From positions 186,001-250,000 of the forward strand of contig NZ_QGGR01000012.1 in NCBI RefSeq assembly GCF_003148685.1: a stretch of DNA of 64,000 bases, written 5' to 3'. Shown piece by piece: positions 7,699 through 18,629 of the stretch. A program made the position numbers and the translations under genes. The stretch's first letter is position 1, and every line of letters begins with the position of its first letter. The DNA comes from Actinoplanes xinjiangensis. Its GTDB lineage: Bacteria; Actinomycetota; Actinomycetes; Mycobacteriales; Micromonosporaceae. The notes below the pieces were generated by a model. The model made no database searches, was not told the DNA's origin, and saw only the letters and a program-made list of their open reading frames with translations.

Positions 7699-8796
7699 TC
7701 AGCGGACGGCGGGCTGGACGGTGAGCGTCCCGGTGTCGGCGTCGAGATGCGCGGGAACGCCCAACGGGACTGTGAACCGGGTCGGCCCGTGCCCGATCGG
7801 TAGTCCGGCGAGGACCGGGATGCCCAGCTCGTTCAAGTGCTCGGCCAGGACCCGGCCGGCGTCGGGGCACGCGGTGAACGAGCCCACGGCGACGCCCGCC
7901 AAGCCGTCGAACCAGCCCGATCGTTTCAACTGGACGATCATGCGGTCGACCCGGTACGCGGCCTCGTTCACCTCCTCGATCAACAGGATCGCCCCGGTGA
8001 GATCGGGCTGGTGGCGGGTTCCCGCGGTCGCGGCGAGCAGAGTCAGATTCCCGCCGAGCAGCGTCCCGTCGGCCCGCCCGGGATGCCGGACGAGCGAGGT
8101 GTCGGCATCGGCGGGAACGGCGTGCGGGACGGCCGGCCGGGCGATCGCCGTGGTCGCGCCGGCGTGGGCGCCGGGTGCGGCGTCAGCGGGGACGGTCGCG
8201 GGGGTGAAGGGTGCAGCGTCAGCGGGGACGGCCAGGTGGGTGGTCGCCACGGGTGGGCCTGCGGAGAGGGCGGGCGGGGTGGTGGTCACCGCCGCCGGAG
8301 CGGGAGCCGGTGGGGTGGCGAGGATGGTCAGGGGTGTGGTCGTGGTCAAGGCCTGGCGGGCGGCGGCCGTGCTCACCGGATCGTTGATGAGGGCGCTGCC
8401 GCTCGGTCCGTGGACGGTGGCGAGGCCGGCTTCGTACCAGAGGGCCAGGTGCAGCGCGGTGATGTCGGAGAAGCCGATCACCAGTTTGGGATCGGCGCGG
8501 ACGGCGTCGTAGTCGAGGCGGTCGACGATGCGCTGAGTGCCGTAGCCGCCACGTATGCACAGGATTCCGCGTACCTCCGGGTCGCGGAAGGACGCCTCAA
8601 GGTCGGCGAGGCGCTCGTCGTCCGTACCGGAAAGGAAAAATCGCCTGCCGAGAGCGTGCCGGCTCCGGTGAGTGCGCAGCCCCCAGGATTCGAGGATCGT
8701 CGCGGCGTCGGCGGCCTGGGCCTCGGTGACCGGGCCGGCCGGGGCCACCAGGGCCACCAGGTCGCCGGGTTCGAGGCGCGGCGGTCTGATCATCAC
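7699..8796 (-). CDS. LD-carboxypeptidase (peptidase S66) with low-complexity insert
   Basis: 365 aa. S66 enzymes remove the terminal D-Ala from L,D-linked peptidoglycan stem peptides during recycling. The N-terminal domain has GDLVALVAPAGP, IRGGYGTQRIVDRLDY and the nucleophile motif GFSDITALH; the C-terminal domain has GGNLTLLAATAG, LLIEEVNE (Glu) and LPIGHG (His), giving a complete Ser-Glu-His set. Between them, residues about 150-240 are an Ala/Pro/Thr-rich stretch with repeated VPADAAP units that the family normally lacks (usual length near 300). The DNA under it has a 37-bp direct repeat. No signal peptide: cytoplasmic. Fold should survive because the insert sits at the domain linker. Confidence 0.85.
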   Translation of the reverse strand: MMIRPPRLEPGDLVALVAPAGPVTEAQAADAATILESWGLRTHRSRHALGRRFFLSGTDDERLADLEASFRDPEVRGILCIRGGYGTQRIVDRLDYDAVRADPKLVIGFSDITALHLALWYEAGLATVHGPSGSALINDPVSTAAARQALTTTTPLTILATPPAPAPAAVTTTPPALSAGPPVATTHLAVPADAAPFTPATVPADAAPGAHAGATTAIARPAVPHAVPADADTSLVRHPGRADGTLLGGNLTLLAATAGTRHQPDLTGAILLIEEVNEAAYRVDRMIVQLKRSGWFDGLAGVAVGSFTACPDAGRVLAEHLNELGIPVLAGLPIGHGPTRFTVPLGVPAHLDADTGTLTVQPAVR

Positions 8797-8902
8797 CGCA
8801 GCGTAGGCGTCGGCGTCCGCGACGCCGGTGCATGGTCGGCCACGGTCAGCCGAGCCGGTCAGGGGGACCGGTCAGCGGGGCCGGAGACCGATCAGTGTGC
8901 CG

Positions 8903-9199
8903 TCAGCGTCGGTCGGCGGCGGCGTAGGAGACGGCTGCGGTGACGGCGGACACCGCGATCACCGACGGCCATGGGCCGATGCGCCGGGCCAGCGGGTGGG
9001 AGAGGGCGAAGGCGCCGAGGTAGGTGGCGACCAGGGCGCCGGTGGTGACCGGACCGGTGCGGCGGGCCCACTCCCGGCCGGCGAGGATGCCGCCGGCGGC
9101 GAGGACGGCACCGCCGAGGGGCCGGATGCCGGTGCGGCGGGCGATCTGCCAGCCGCCGATCAGGGAACCGGCGGTGATGGCCGCGGTCGGTACGCGCAT
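8903..9199 (-). CDS. Small multi-pass membrane protein
   Basis: 98 aa from ATG 9199 (MRVPTAAITAGSLIGGWQIA). Three or four hydrophobic helices with Arg pairs between them (ARRTGIRP, REWARRTG) suggest an inner-membrane protein with Arg on the cytoplasmic side. Longer in-frame starts only add Arg-rich text. No known family could be named with confidence. Divergent from the response regulator gene. Confidence 0.55.
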   Translation of the reverse strand: MRVPTAAITAGSLIGGWQIARRTGIRPLGGAVLAAGGILAGREWARRTGPVTTGALVATYLGAFALSHPLARRIGPWPSVIAVSAVTAAVSYAAADRR

Positions 9200-9298
9200 G
9201 ACCCCGACCGTACACCGCGGATCGGTGACCTGGCGGCGAGGTGTCCCGGGCCCGCCGGCGCGCCACCGCGCCGGGCGGCGCGCGACTATCGTGGCGCC

Positions 9299-9421
9299 GT
9301 GACCCCAGCGACCGACACCCTGACCCGGCGAGCGACGCCGTGACCCCGGCCGGCGACACCCTGACCGGGGGAGCAATGCCGTGACCGGGGCGACGGACCA
9401 CACGAGGGATACCGTGACCAG
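9299..9421 (+). repeat. 41-bp direct repeats ahead of the response regulator
   Basis: Copies start at 9299, 9340 and, degenerate, 9381; each opens with GTGACC and contains GACACCCTGACC. Because 41 is not a multiple of 3, each copy puts its GTG in a different frame. Only the third GTG is in frame with the regulator. Confidence 0.7.
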
Positions 9422-10061
9422 GCGGGTGATGGTCGTCGACGACCATCCGATGTGGCGGGAGGGGGTGGCCCGTGACCTGACGGAGGCCGGCTACCTGGTG
9501 ACCGCGGCGGTCGGTGAGGGTGTGCAGGCGCTGCGGGTGGCCCCGGCCGCGGCTCCCGACGTCGTCGTCCTCGATCTGCAACTGCCCGACCTGTCCGGTG
9601 TCGACGTGATCCGTGGGCTGCTGGCGACGGTTCCGGGCGTACGCATCCTGATGCTCTCGGCCAGCGGCGAGCAGCAGGACGTGCTGGACGCGGTGAAGGC
9701 CGGCGCCAACGGCTATCTGATCAAGTCGGCGGGGCGGGCCGAGTTCCTCGACGCGGTCCGGCGTACCGCCGAGGGTGACGCCGTGTTCACCGCCGGGCTG
9801 GCCGGGCTGGTGCTGGGGGAGTACCGGCGGCTGGCTGTCGGCCCGGCCGCCGACGACCGGCCGCAGCTGACCGATCGCGAGACCGAGGTGCTGCGGTTGG
9901 TCGCGAAGGGACTCACGTACCGGCAGGTGGCCGACCGGCTGGTGGTCTCGCACCGCACCGTGCAGAACCATGTGCAGAACACGCTGGGCAAACTCCAGTT
10001 GCACAACCGGGTCGAGCTGGTCCGCTACGCGCTGGAGAACGGAATACTCAGCACGGATTGA
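9381..10061 (+). CDS. NarL/LuxR-family response regulator (orphan)
   Basis: 226 aa from GTG 9381; GTG 9414 with GAGGGA four nt upstream gives MTRRVMVVDDHP and is equally likely. Receiver domain, residues about 14-130: acidic pair in VVDDHP, phospho-acceptor Asp in VVLDLQLPDLSG, conserved Lys in LIKSAG. LuxR helix-turn-helix, residues about 160-220: LTDRETEVLRLVAKGLTYRQ and SHRTVQNHVQNTLGKL. It would be phosphorylated by a histidine kinase that is not encoded in this window. A 16-bp palindrome overlaps its stop codon and may be a target of it, upstream of the VanY gene. Confidence 0.9.
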   Translation: MTGATDHTRDTVTRRVMVVDDHPMWREGVARDLTEAGYLVTAAVGEGVQALRVAPAAAPDVVVLDLQLPDLSGVDVIRGLLATVPGVRILMLSASGEQQDVLDAVKAGANGYLIKSAGRAEFLDAVRRTAEGDAVFTAGLAGLVLGEYRRLAVGPAADDRPQLTDRETEVLRLVAKGLTYRQVADRLVVSHRTVQNHVQNTLGKLQLHNRVELVRYALENGILSTD

Positions 10062-10074
10062 GTACGCGTACTCA
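10059..10074. promoter_or_regulatory. 16-bp perfect palindrome, putative operator
   Basis: TGAGTACGCGTACTCA is a perfect palindrome over the stop of the response regulator. A third TACTCA half-site lies at 10045-10050. It sits 35 nt before the likely VanY start, where an operator would be expected. The binding protein is unknown. Confidence 0.5.
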
Positions 10075-10108
10075 TGTTCCGGCGCGGGAAATCCACGATC
10101 TTCGGTAC

Positions 10109-10657
10109 ATGTCTGAAGAACGCCGCAGGGATCCGCTCTACCGCACCGTCACCCGGGTCACCGCCTATCTGCTGTCGCCGGTCGCCGGCCTGGTCACGCC
10201 CGGACGGGCCCGGGTCACCGCCTGCCGGTGGGCGCTGTCGCTCCGGTTCCCGGCGGAGAACCTGGACGGGTTGCAGCCGGAGGCGCGGGCGGCGTTCGAG
10301 GCGGCGCGAACCCGGGCACTGTGGCGCGACGGTGAGCTGATCGGCCTGACCTCCGGGTTCCGGACGGCGGCCCGGCAGGCCACGCTCTACGCCGAGGAGG
10401 TGCGGCGCAGCGGGTCGGTCGCGGCGGCACGGCGGTGGGTGCTGCCTCCGGGCGAGTCGCGGCACGTGGCCGGGACGGCCATGGACGTACGGCCCACCGA
10501 GGGCGCCCGCTGGCTGGAACGGCACGGTGGCCGTTTCGGGCTCTACCGGATGTACGACAACGAGTGGTGGCACTTCGAGTTCTGCCCGGACGGCCCGCCG
10601 GTACGGTTGCCGCATCCGGGGGCGCGGAGCATGCCCGAGCAGGTGCCGCGCCGTTAG
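10109..10657 (+). CDS. VanY-type D-Ala-D-Ala carboxypeptidase (peptidase M15B)
   Basis: 182 aa from ATG 10109; an in-frame TTG at 10058 would overlap the preceding stop. Zinc-peptidase motifs are complete: SGFRT, ESRHVAGTAMDV (the SxHxxGxAxD zinc ligands) and NEWWHFEF (catalytic Glu and third His ligand). Such enzymes trim D-Ala from muropeptide stems. One hydrophobic stretch (VTAYLLSPVAGLVTPG) near residues 20-35 is short for a membrane anchor; no clear signal peptide. Lies directly downstream of an orphan response regulator, so it may be part of its regulon. The 3' end overlaps the converging GNAT gene by 4 nt (shared TTAG). Confidence 0.8.
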   Translation: MSEERRRDPLYRTVTRVTAYLLSPVAGLVTPGRARVTACRWALSLRFPAENLDGLQPEARAAFEAARTRALWRDGELIGLTSGFRTAARQATLYAEEVRRSGSVAAARRWVLPPGESRHVAGTAMDVRPTEGARWLERHGGRFGLYRMYDNEWWHFEFCPDGPPVRLPHPGARSMPEQVPRR

Positions 10658-11118
10658 CCCAGCTTGAGCACCACGAACTCGTCCGGTCCCTCCTGGATCA
10701 CCTCGAGTTCGACGAACCCGCAGCGTTTCAGCGCCCGGATCGACGCCACGTTGTGGACGGCGGCCTCGGCATACAGCGGCCGCGTCTCCTCCTGCCCGGC
10801 ACCGAGGAACGCCGACAGCGCCCGGCTGCCCAGGCCACGCCCCCAGAACTCGCGGCCCAGCCAGAACCCGACCAGCCGCCGCCCGTCCTGCCACCAGGCC
10901 ACGATGTTGCCGGCGACCACACCGTCGACGACGATCGCCCGCGCCCGCCCGGTCTGGTCGCCGAGCACCCGCCGCTCCCAGTGCTCGACGAAGGCCTGCC
11001 GCTCACGGCCCGGGAAGCGGGCCCGGCGCTGCGCCTCGGGGTCGCTCTGCTGCGCGAAGAAGACCTCGATGTCACCGGCCTCGACCGGGCGGAGCCGCAC
11101 CGACCCACTGTCGTCCAC
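10654..11118 (-). CDS. GNAT-family N-acetyltransferase
   Basis: 154 aa. Reads as a RimJ/RimL-like GNAT: VRLRPVEAGDIEVFFAQQSD at the start, the acetyl-CoA loop REFWGRGLGSRALSAFL (GRGLG), and NVASIRALKRCGF near the end. Cytoplasmic acetyl-CoA-dependent transferase; substrate unknown. Converges on vanY with a 4-nt overlap of stop codons. Confidence 0.85.
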   Translation of the reverse strand: MDDSGSVRLRPVEAGDIEVFFAQQSDPEAQRRARFPGRERQAFVEHWERRVLGDQTGRARAIVVDGVVAGNIVAWWQDGRRLVGFWLGREFWGRGLGSRALSAFLGAGQEETRPLYAEAAVHNVASIRALKRCGFVELEVIQEGPDEFVVLKLG

Positions 11119-11157
11119 CCATCGACTCTACGCGCCGCCCGGGGCAGGATCACGATC

Positions 11158-11517
11158 GTGTTCCGTCGAAGCATTCTGCTGTTCAGCGCCATCGCCGTGG
11201 TCACCACGGCCATCCTCACGTGGGCGGTCGCCGAGGTGGTCCACGACATCGGGCTGGACCGCTGCGTCAGCGGCCGCCGGGTGGTCAGTTGCGGCGGCGC
11301 CGACGAGCGCGGGGTGTCGATGCTGATCAGCTCACTGCTCGCGGTCCCGGCGCTGTTCACCCTGGTCGGCGCCTACCTGTACCTCGCCTCCCGCCTGGTC
11401 CGCGCGGCCCGCCCGAAAAACCGCGAGGCCTTGCGCAAGGCGGTCCGCGTGCGCTTCACCCTGGTGTTCCTCACCGCCGCGGTCATCTCCGTGCCCGCGA
11501 CCCTTCTGCTCCTTTAG
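11158..11517 (+). CDS. Three-helix membrane protein
   Basis: 119 aa from GTG 11158 with AGGA eight nt upstream. Three membrane helices (residues about 5-28, 60-82 and 96-118) and a periplasmic-type loop with two Cys (DRCVSGRRVVSCGGA) that could be disulphide-linked. Longer frames running back into 10435 are antisense text of the GNAT gene. No family recognised. Confidence 0.6.
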   Translation: MFRRSILLFSAIAVVTTAILTWAVAEVVHDIGLDRCVSGRRVVSCGGADERGVSMLISSLLAVPALFTLVGAYLYLASRLVRAARPKNREALRKAVRVRFTLVFLTAAVISVPATLLLL

Positions 11518-11565
11518 CGGTACGGCCACCCGCGCGACTGATCGAGCGATCCCCGCCACCCCGTC

Positions 11566-11646
11566 CCGTCCTTCCCGGAAGGCTCCGCCACCTCCGTCCG
11601 TCCTTGCCGGAAGACTCCGCCATCTCATTCCGTCCTTCCCGGAAAC
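11566..11646. repeat. Three TTCC(C/G)GGAA palindromes at 32-bp period
   Basis: CCGTCCTTSCCGGAA occurs at 11566, 11598 and 11630, each 32 bp apart, with similar CTCCGCCA flanks after the first two. Centres of the small palindromes are at about 11576, 11608 and 11640. Could be phased protein sites or a tandem repeat. Confidence 0.6.
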
Positions 11647-11659
11647 CACTTGCCAACCA

Positions 11660-11693
11660 GGAAAGTGGTGGAGTACTTTCCTGGTAGGAAAGT
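11660..11693 (+). promoter_or_regulatory. Operator with three GGAAAGT half-sites and promoter
   Basis: GGAAAGT (11660-11666), ACTTTCC (11675-11681) and GGAAAGT (11687-11693) form two overlapping inverted repeats. TTGCCA (11650-11655) and TACTTT (11674-11679), 18 nt apart, are a fair -35/-10, so the operator covers the -10. Likely site for the regulator encoded at 12180 (autoregulation, inference). Confidence 0.65.
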
Positions 11694-11712
11694 TGATGCC
11701 GAGGGGGAAATC

Positions 11713-12183
11713 ATGGAGATGCCACCGATCGACGCGGAACTGGCCCTGGCCGAGGTGCGGGCCCGCCGCGAGCAGGTCGTCGACACCAACCTGGTGCCGA
11801 CCTGGTTCTGGCCGTCCGTGGGCGGGTTGATGCTGCTGTTCGTCGGCGCGATGGAGTCCGACGTCGCCTGGTTGATGGCGGTGGGCACGATCGTCTACAC
11901 GCTGGGGCTCGGCGCCGTGATCCTCGCCGTCGTCCGCAAGGCCCGGGTGCAGGTCCGGTTCGAGCTGCTCGGAGCTCGGGGCATCGGCGCGATCCTCGGA
12001 TTCGCCCTCGGTCTGACCGCGCTCGGTGTCAGCCTGGGATTCATGCTGGAGGCGCTGTCGGTTCCGTTCCCGGCGTTCCTGGCCGCGGTCCCGGTCGCCG
12101 TCGGCCTGACGCTCGGCGGCCCGGCACTGATGTCCTACCTGCGCAAACTGATGCTGTCGCGGCCGCTGGCGGGTTCCCGGTGA
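11713..12183 (+). CDS. Four-helix membrane protein, partner of wHTH regulator
   Basis: 156 aa from ATG 11713 with GAGGGGGAAA upstream. The N-terminal 35 residues are soluble (IDAELALAEVRARREQVVDT), then come four membrane helices in two pairs (about 37-56, 60-80, 99-120, 126-146). It overlaps the next gene by GTGA, so the two are translated together. Such membrane-protein/winged-helix pairs are common in actinomycetes; function unknown. Expression is probably set by the GGAAAGT operator just upstream. Confidence 0.65.
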   Translation: MEMPPIDAELALAEVRARREQVVDTNLVPTWFWPSVGGLMLLFVGAMESDVAWLMAVGTIVYTLGLGAVILAVVRKARVQVRFELLGARGIGAILGFALGLTALGVSLGFMLEALSVPFPAFLAAVPVAVGLTLGGPALMSYLRKLMLSRPLAGSR

Positions 12184-12497
12184 CGCCCCGATTCGACGAG
12201 CTGATCCACGCACCGACCCGGCTCTCCCTGGTGAGCCTGCTGGCCGCGACCGACTGGGCCGACTTCCGCTTCCTCCGCGACAGCCTCGGCATGTCCGACT
12301 CGGCCCTGTCCAAGCAGCTCACCACGCTGGAAGAGGTCGGCTACGTGGAGATCCGCAAGTCGTTCATCGGCAAGCGCCCCCGCACGTCGGTGAAGTTGAG
12401 TCCCGAGGGCCACGAGGCATTCGCCGGCCACGTGGCCGCCCTCCAGGAGATCGTCGCCCGCGCCGGCCTGGCGGTCCTACCCGACCAGGTCCACTGA
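12180..12497 (+). CDS. Winged-helix transcriptional regulator (HTH_27/ArsR-like)
   Basis: 105 aa from GTG 12180. The sequence FDELIHAPTRLSLVSLLAAT, then LRDSLGMSDSALSKQLTTLEEVGYVEIRKSF and a wing KRPRTSVKLSPEG is the standard one-domain winged helix of the MarR/ArsR-like HTH_27 group. It lacks ligand-type Cys, so the signal is not a metal by the usual ArsR scheme. Cotranslated with the membrane protein; likely autorepressor acting at 11660-11693. Confidence 0.85.
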   Translation: MTPRFDELIHAPTRLSLVSLLAATDWADFRFLRDSLGMSDSALSKQLTTLEEVGYVEIRKSFIGKRPRTSVKLSPEGHEAFAGHVAALQEIVARAGLAVLPDQVH

Positions 12498-12512
12498 CCT
12501 CCCCCGCCCGCG

Positions 12513-12631
12513 TCAGCCAAGCAGCCGCGTCAGCCAAGCGGCGGTGTCAGCCGAGTAGCCGCATCAGCCGAGCGGCGGTGTCAGCCGAGTAGCCGCATCA
12601 GCCGAGCGGCGGTGTCAGCCGAGCGGCAGGT
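12513..12631. repeat. 17-bp tandem repeat, seven copies
   Basis: TCAGCC begins at 12513, 12530, 12547, 12564, 12581, 12598 and 12615, an exact 17-bp period with alternating flanks (34-bp higher order). It fills the gap between two converging genes; the last copy supplies the TGA stop of the minus-strand gene. Confidence 0.85.
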
Positions 12632-12944
12632 CGACGCGGCGTCCGAGGCCCCACTCCGGGGCCTCGTCGTCGGTGACCATCGCGTACGCCCCGTCCGGCA
12701 CATCGTCGAGTGACACCGCCCGGGACGCGGTGGTCAGCAACTCCGGCTCAGCGGCCCCGGCGATGGAGAAGACATACACGTCCCCGAACTCCTCCCCGTC
12801 ATCGGCGACCTCGACCGTCCCGTCCTCCTCGGCTTCGGTGAGAAACTCCTCGATCCGGTCGATCCACGGATGGAAGTGCTCGCCCCGATCGAGCCCCGCC
12901 ACCGGTACCAGCGGAACATGGATCTCGACGACGACTTGAGCCAT
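12615..12944 (-). CDS. Hypothetical acidic protein
   Basis: 109 aa from ATG 12944 (MAQVVVEIHVPLVPVAGLDR). Very acidic and globular, with the core EEFGDVYVFSIAGAAEPELL, which looks like a small alpha/beta domain; no Cys, no membrane segment. No family recognised. Its stop codon lies within the 17-bp tandem repeat, so its length could change with repeat number. Confidence 0.6.
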   Translation of the reverse strand: MAQVVVEIHVPLVPVAGLDRGEHFHPWIDRIEEFLTEAEEDGTVEVADDGEEFGDVYVFSIAGAAEPELLTTASRAVSLDDVPDGAYAMVTDDEAPEWGLGRRVDLPLG

Positions 12945-12998
12945 GCCCCCATGCTCAGCCACCCCGCCCCCGCCCGCACCCGCTTCCCCGGCCAGCCC

Positions 12999-13180
12999 CC
13001 GGCTGGTCCCCACCGTCGTCTCAGCCGCGCTGAGACGACGGTGAGAGCCAGCCCGGTAACCCGGCTGGTTCCCACCGCTGTCTCGGGCGTCGTGAGACGT
13101 CGGTGGGAGCCAGCCGGGTAGACCCGGCTGGTTGTCCCCGCTGTCTCGGGCGTGGTGAGACAGCGGTGGGGGCCAGCCGG
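12999..13180. repeat. Palindromic repeats, copies B, C and D in tandem
   Basis: Three related palindromes: 12999-13056, 13061-13117 and 13124-13180, each bounded by CCGGCTGG ... CCAGCCGG with inner CTGTCTC/GAGACAG-type arms. Stems in B and D are mainly matched; C has mismatches near the loop. They lie between two minus-strand genes and no gene is seen in this gap. Confidence 0.85.
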
Positions 13181-13190
13181 GGTGGGCGGG

Positions 13191-14207
<1,017 letters not shown>

Positions 14208-14300
14208 ACGTCCTCCTTGTATCGGTGGACGTGAATATAAAAGGTTCTTCACTTTTTCCGGTAGCGGTCAGGCGAAGGGCGGAAGAACTACTCTGGGCCG

Positions 14301-14744
14301 GTGACCGACCCCCGGCTGAGCGAGCTGGTGCTGATGCGCCGCGTCCGTGACCGGATCGACCGCGACTACGCGCAGCCGCTCGACGTCGAGGCGCTGGCCC
14401 GCTACGTGCACCTGTCCGCCGGGCACCTGAGCCGACAGTTCAAGGCGGCGTTCGGCGAGTCGCCGTACAGCTATCTGATGACCCGCCGGATCGAGCGGGC
14501 GATGACCCTGCTGCGCCGGGGCGATCTGAGCGTCACCGAGGTCTGCTTCGCGGTCGGCTGCTCGTCGCTGGGTACGTTCACCACCCGTTTCACCGAGCTG
14601 GTCGGGATCTCGCCCGGGGCGTACCGGAAGATGTCCGAAGGTTCGGTGGCGGGGTTGCCGGGGTGTGTGGTGAAACAGGTGACCCGACCGGTCAGGAATC
14701 GAGAAGTCGCAGGCGGGGACTCGTCCCTAGCATCGTCGTCATGA
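14301..14744 (+). CDS. AraC-family transcriptional regulator
   Basis: 147 aa from GTG 14301, 6 nt behind TACTCT (leaderless pattern). Almost the whole protein is the double helix-turn-helix: YAQPLDVEALARYVHLSAGH, LSRQFKAAFGESPYSYL, RIERAMTLLRRGDLSVTEVC and FTTRFTELVGISPGAYR. No ligand domain, so it is a stand-alone AraC DNA-binding unit. It overlaps the VOC gene by ATGA, the classic AraC-glyoxalase pair in actinomycetes. Confidence 0.9.
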   Translation: MTDPRLSELVLMRRVRDRIDRDYAQPLDVEALARYVHLSAGHLSRQFKAAFGESPYSYLMTRRIERAMTLLRRGDLSVTEVCFAVGCSSLGTFTTRFTELVGISPGAYRKMSEGSVAGLPGCVVKQVTRPVRNREVAGGDSSLASSS

Positions 14745-15151
14745 GTCTCGTCATCCACTCCGCGTTCCTGCCCGCCGACGATCACGACAAGTCCCTGGCG
14801 TTCTACCGCGACGGTCTCGGCTTCGAGGTGCGCAACGACGTCGGGTACGGCGACATGCGCTGGATCACCGTCGGCCCGCCCGGTCAGCCGCAGACCTCGA
14901 TCGTGCTGCAACCGCCGGCCGCCGACCCGGGCATCACCGACGCCGAGCGCCGTACCATCGCCGAACTGATGGCCAAGGGCAGCTACGCCGGGATCGTGCT
15001 GGGCGCCACCGACCTGGCGGCGACCTTCGACAGGTTGCAGGCCACCGGCGCCGAGGTGGTGCAGGAACCGGCCGATCAGCCGTACGGGGTACGCGACTGC
15101 GCCTTCCGCGACCCGGCCGGGAACATGGTCCGTATCAACCAGCTGACCTGA
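14741..15151 (+). CDS. VOC-family (glyoxalase-like) protein
   Basis: 136 aa from ATG 14741. The two beta-alpha-beta-beta-beta modules are visible: HSAFLPADDHDKSLAFYRDG ... WITVGPPGQPQTSIVLQP, and SYAGIVLGATDLAATFDRLQ ... CAFRDPAGNMVRINQ. Metal-ligand positions fit a VOC dioxygenase/glyoxalase-type fold. The substrate is unknown. Cotranslated with the AraC regulator. Confidence 0.9.
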   Translation: MSLVIHSAFLPADDHDKSLAFYRDGLGFEVRNDVGYGDMRWITVGPPGQPQTSIVLQPPAADPGITDAERRTIAELMAKGSYAGIVLGATDLAATFDRLQATGAEVVQEPADQPYGVRDCAFRDPAGNMVRINQLT

Positions 15152-15232
15152 CCCACACGGCCCGCCCTCCGACGGTAGTGTCCTCGGATCACCTCCAGGA
15201 CAGCTGAGCATCCGTAACGAAACGGGAGTGAG

Positions 15233-17575
<2,343 letters not shown>

Positions 17576-17594
17576 AATGGATTAACCTGCCCCG

Positions 17595-18530
17595 ATGGGG
17601 CAGGAGAGGTTCGCTCAGCAGACGGCCCGGATCAGCCGGGAGATCCGCGACAGCGGCCTGCGTGTCTTCGCGCTGGCCGCTGCCGTGGAGCCGGTCGATG
17701 CCCTGTTCGGCAATCTGGTGGAGACCGACGGCGAGCTCACCGGGGTCCAGGTGGAGTATTCCCGGCCGGACGGCCCGTGGGTCCAGGTCGAGTCGGCGCG
17801 CGGCCTTCTGGCCCCGTTGCGGATGCTCGTGGAGCAGCGGGTGCGGCGGGACGGCGGCCGGTACGCCGACCTCGCCTGGATCGAGCAGGAGACGACGCTG
17901 CTCGTCGACGGCCGGCCGGAGCCGGCCGAGACGGTCCGCGCCGGTGACCGGTGGCAGGCCTGGCGGTGCGACACCGACGGGGTCCGGATCACCGTGGTCA
18001 GCCGGGACTGGGTGATGGATCCGGTGGCCGTGGTGACCCAGACCGACCCGGCTCCGATGCTCGACCGGCTGGCCACCGTGCCCGCGGCGGAACAGCGCCC
18101 GCACCGTGCCGAGCCGATACCACCGAGCGAACCGCATCGAGTCCTGATCGAGACCATTCTGTGTCGTGATATTGAGCACGCGAAATGGGTCGCCGAGGGT
18201 GGCCCGATGCCGGGTTCGCCGGTTTACGCGGGCGAATTGTGGCAGGCCGCCGTTCTGCGGCAGCGGGATCTCAGCGACGACCGGGACACCGAGCGGGCCG
18301 ACCGGGCGATCGGTGCCATGGTGCATCTGGTGTCCAGCCTCCAGCACGAGTTCGACTGGTTCCGGGACGACGCTGAGCTGCGCAGACGGGCGACATCCGA
18401 GATCCTCCTGAAGGTCACCGGCCTGGCGCCGGAGGTGCCGAGCGCCACCGCCCAGGAGGCCTGGTATCACCGTGCGGAAGGCCGGGACTGGCGGGCCGCC
18501 TGGAGCGACTGGGCCACCGGACGGCCCTGA
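17595..18530 (+). CDS. Hypothetical protein, about 310 residues
   Basis: 311 aa from ATG 17595, 6 nt behind TAACCT (leaderless pattern). A soluble protein, rich in Trp and charged residues, with a beta-rich N-terminal half (GVQVEYSRPDGPWVQVES) and a helical C-terminal half (AIGAMVHLVSSLQHEFDWF). No motif recognised. It lies 19 nt after the UvrA-like gene but seems to have its own promoter. Confidence 0.65.
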   Translation: MGQERFAQQTARISREIRDSGLRVFALAAAVEPVDALFGNLVETDGELTGVQVEYSRPDGPWVQVESARGLLAPLRMLVEQRVRRDGGRYADLAWIEQETTLLVDGRPEPAETVRAGDRWQAWRCDTDGVRITVVSRDWVMDPVAVVTQTDPAPMLDRLATVPAAEQRPHRAEPIPPSEPHRVLIETILCRDIEHAKWVAEGGPMPGSPVYAGELWQAAVLRQRDLSDDRDTERADRAIGAMVHLVSSLQHEFDWFRDDAELRRRATSEILLKVTGLAPEVPSATAQEAWYHRAEGRDWRAAWSDWATGRP

Positions 18531-18629
18531 CCGGGGAATTGACACGCATCTTGTTGGCGGGTGCTCGTACACTGCCATTCGCGGCACCGGGGGAGTGCCG
18601 TTCTACCTCTCGAATGGAGATCTCTGCGC

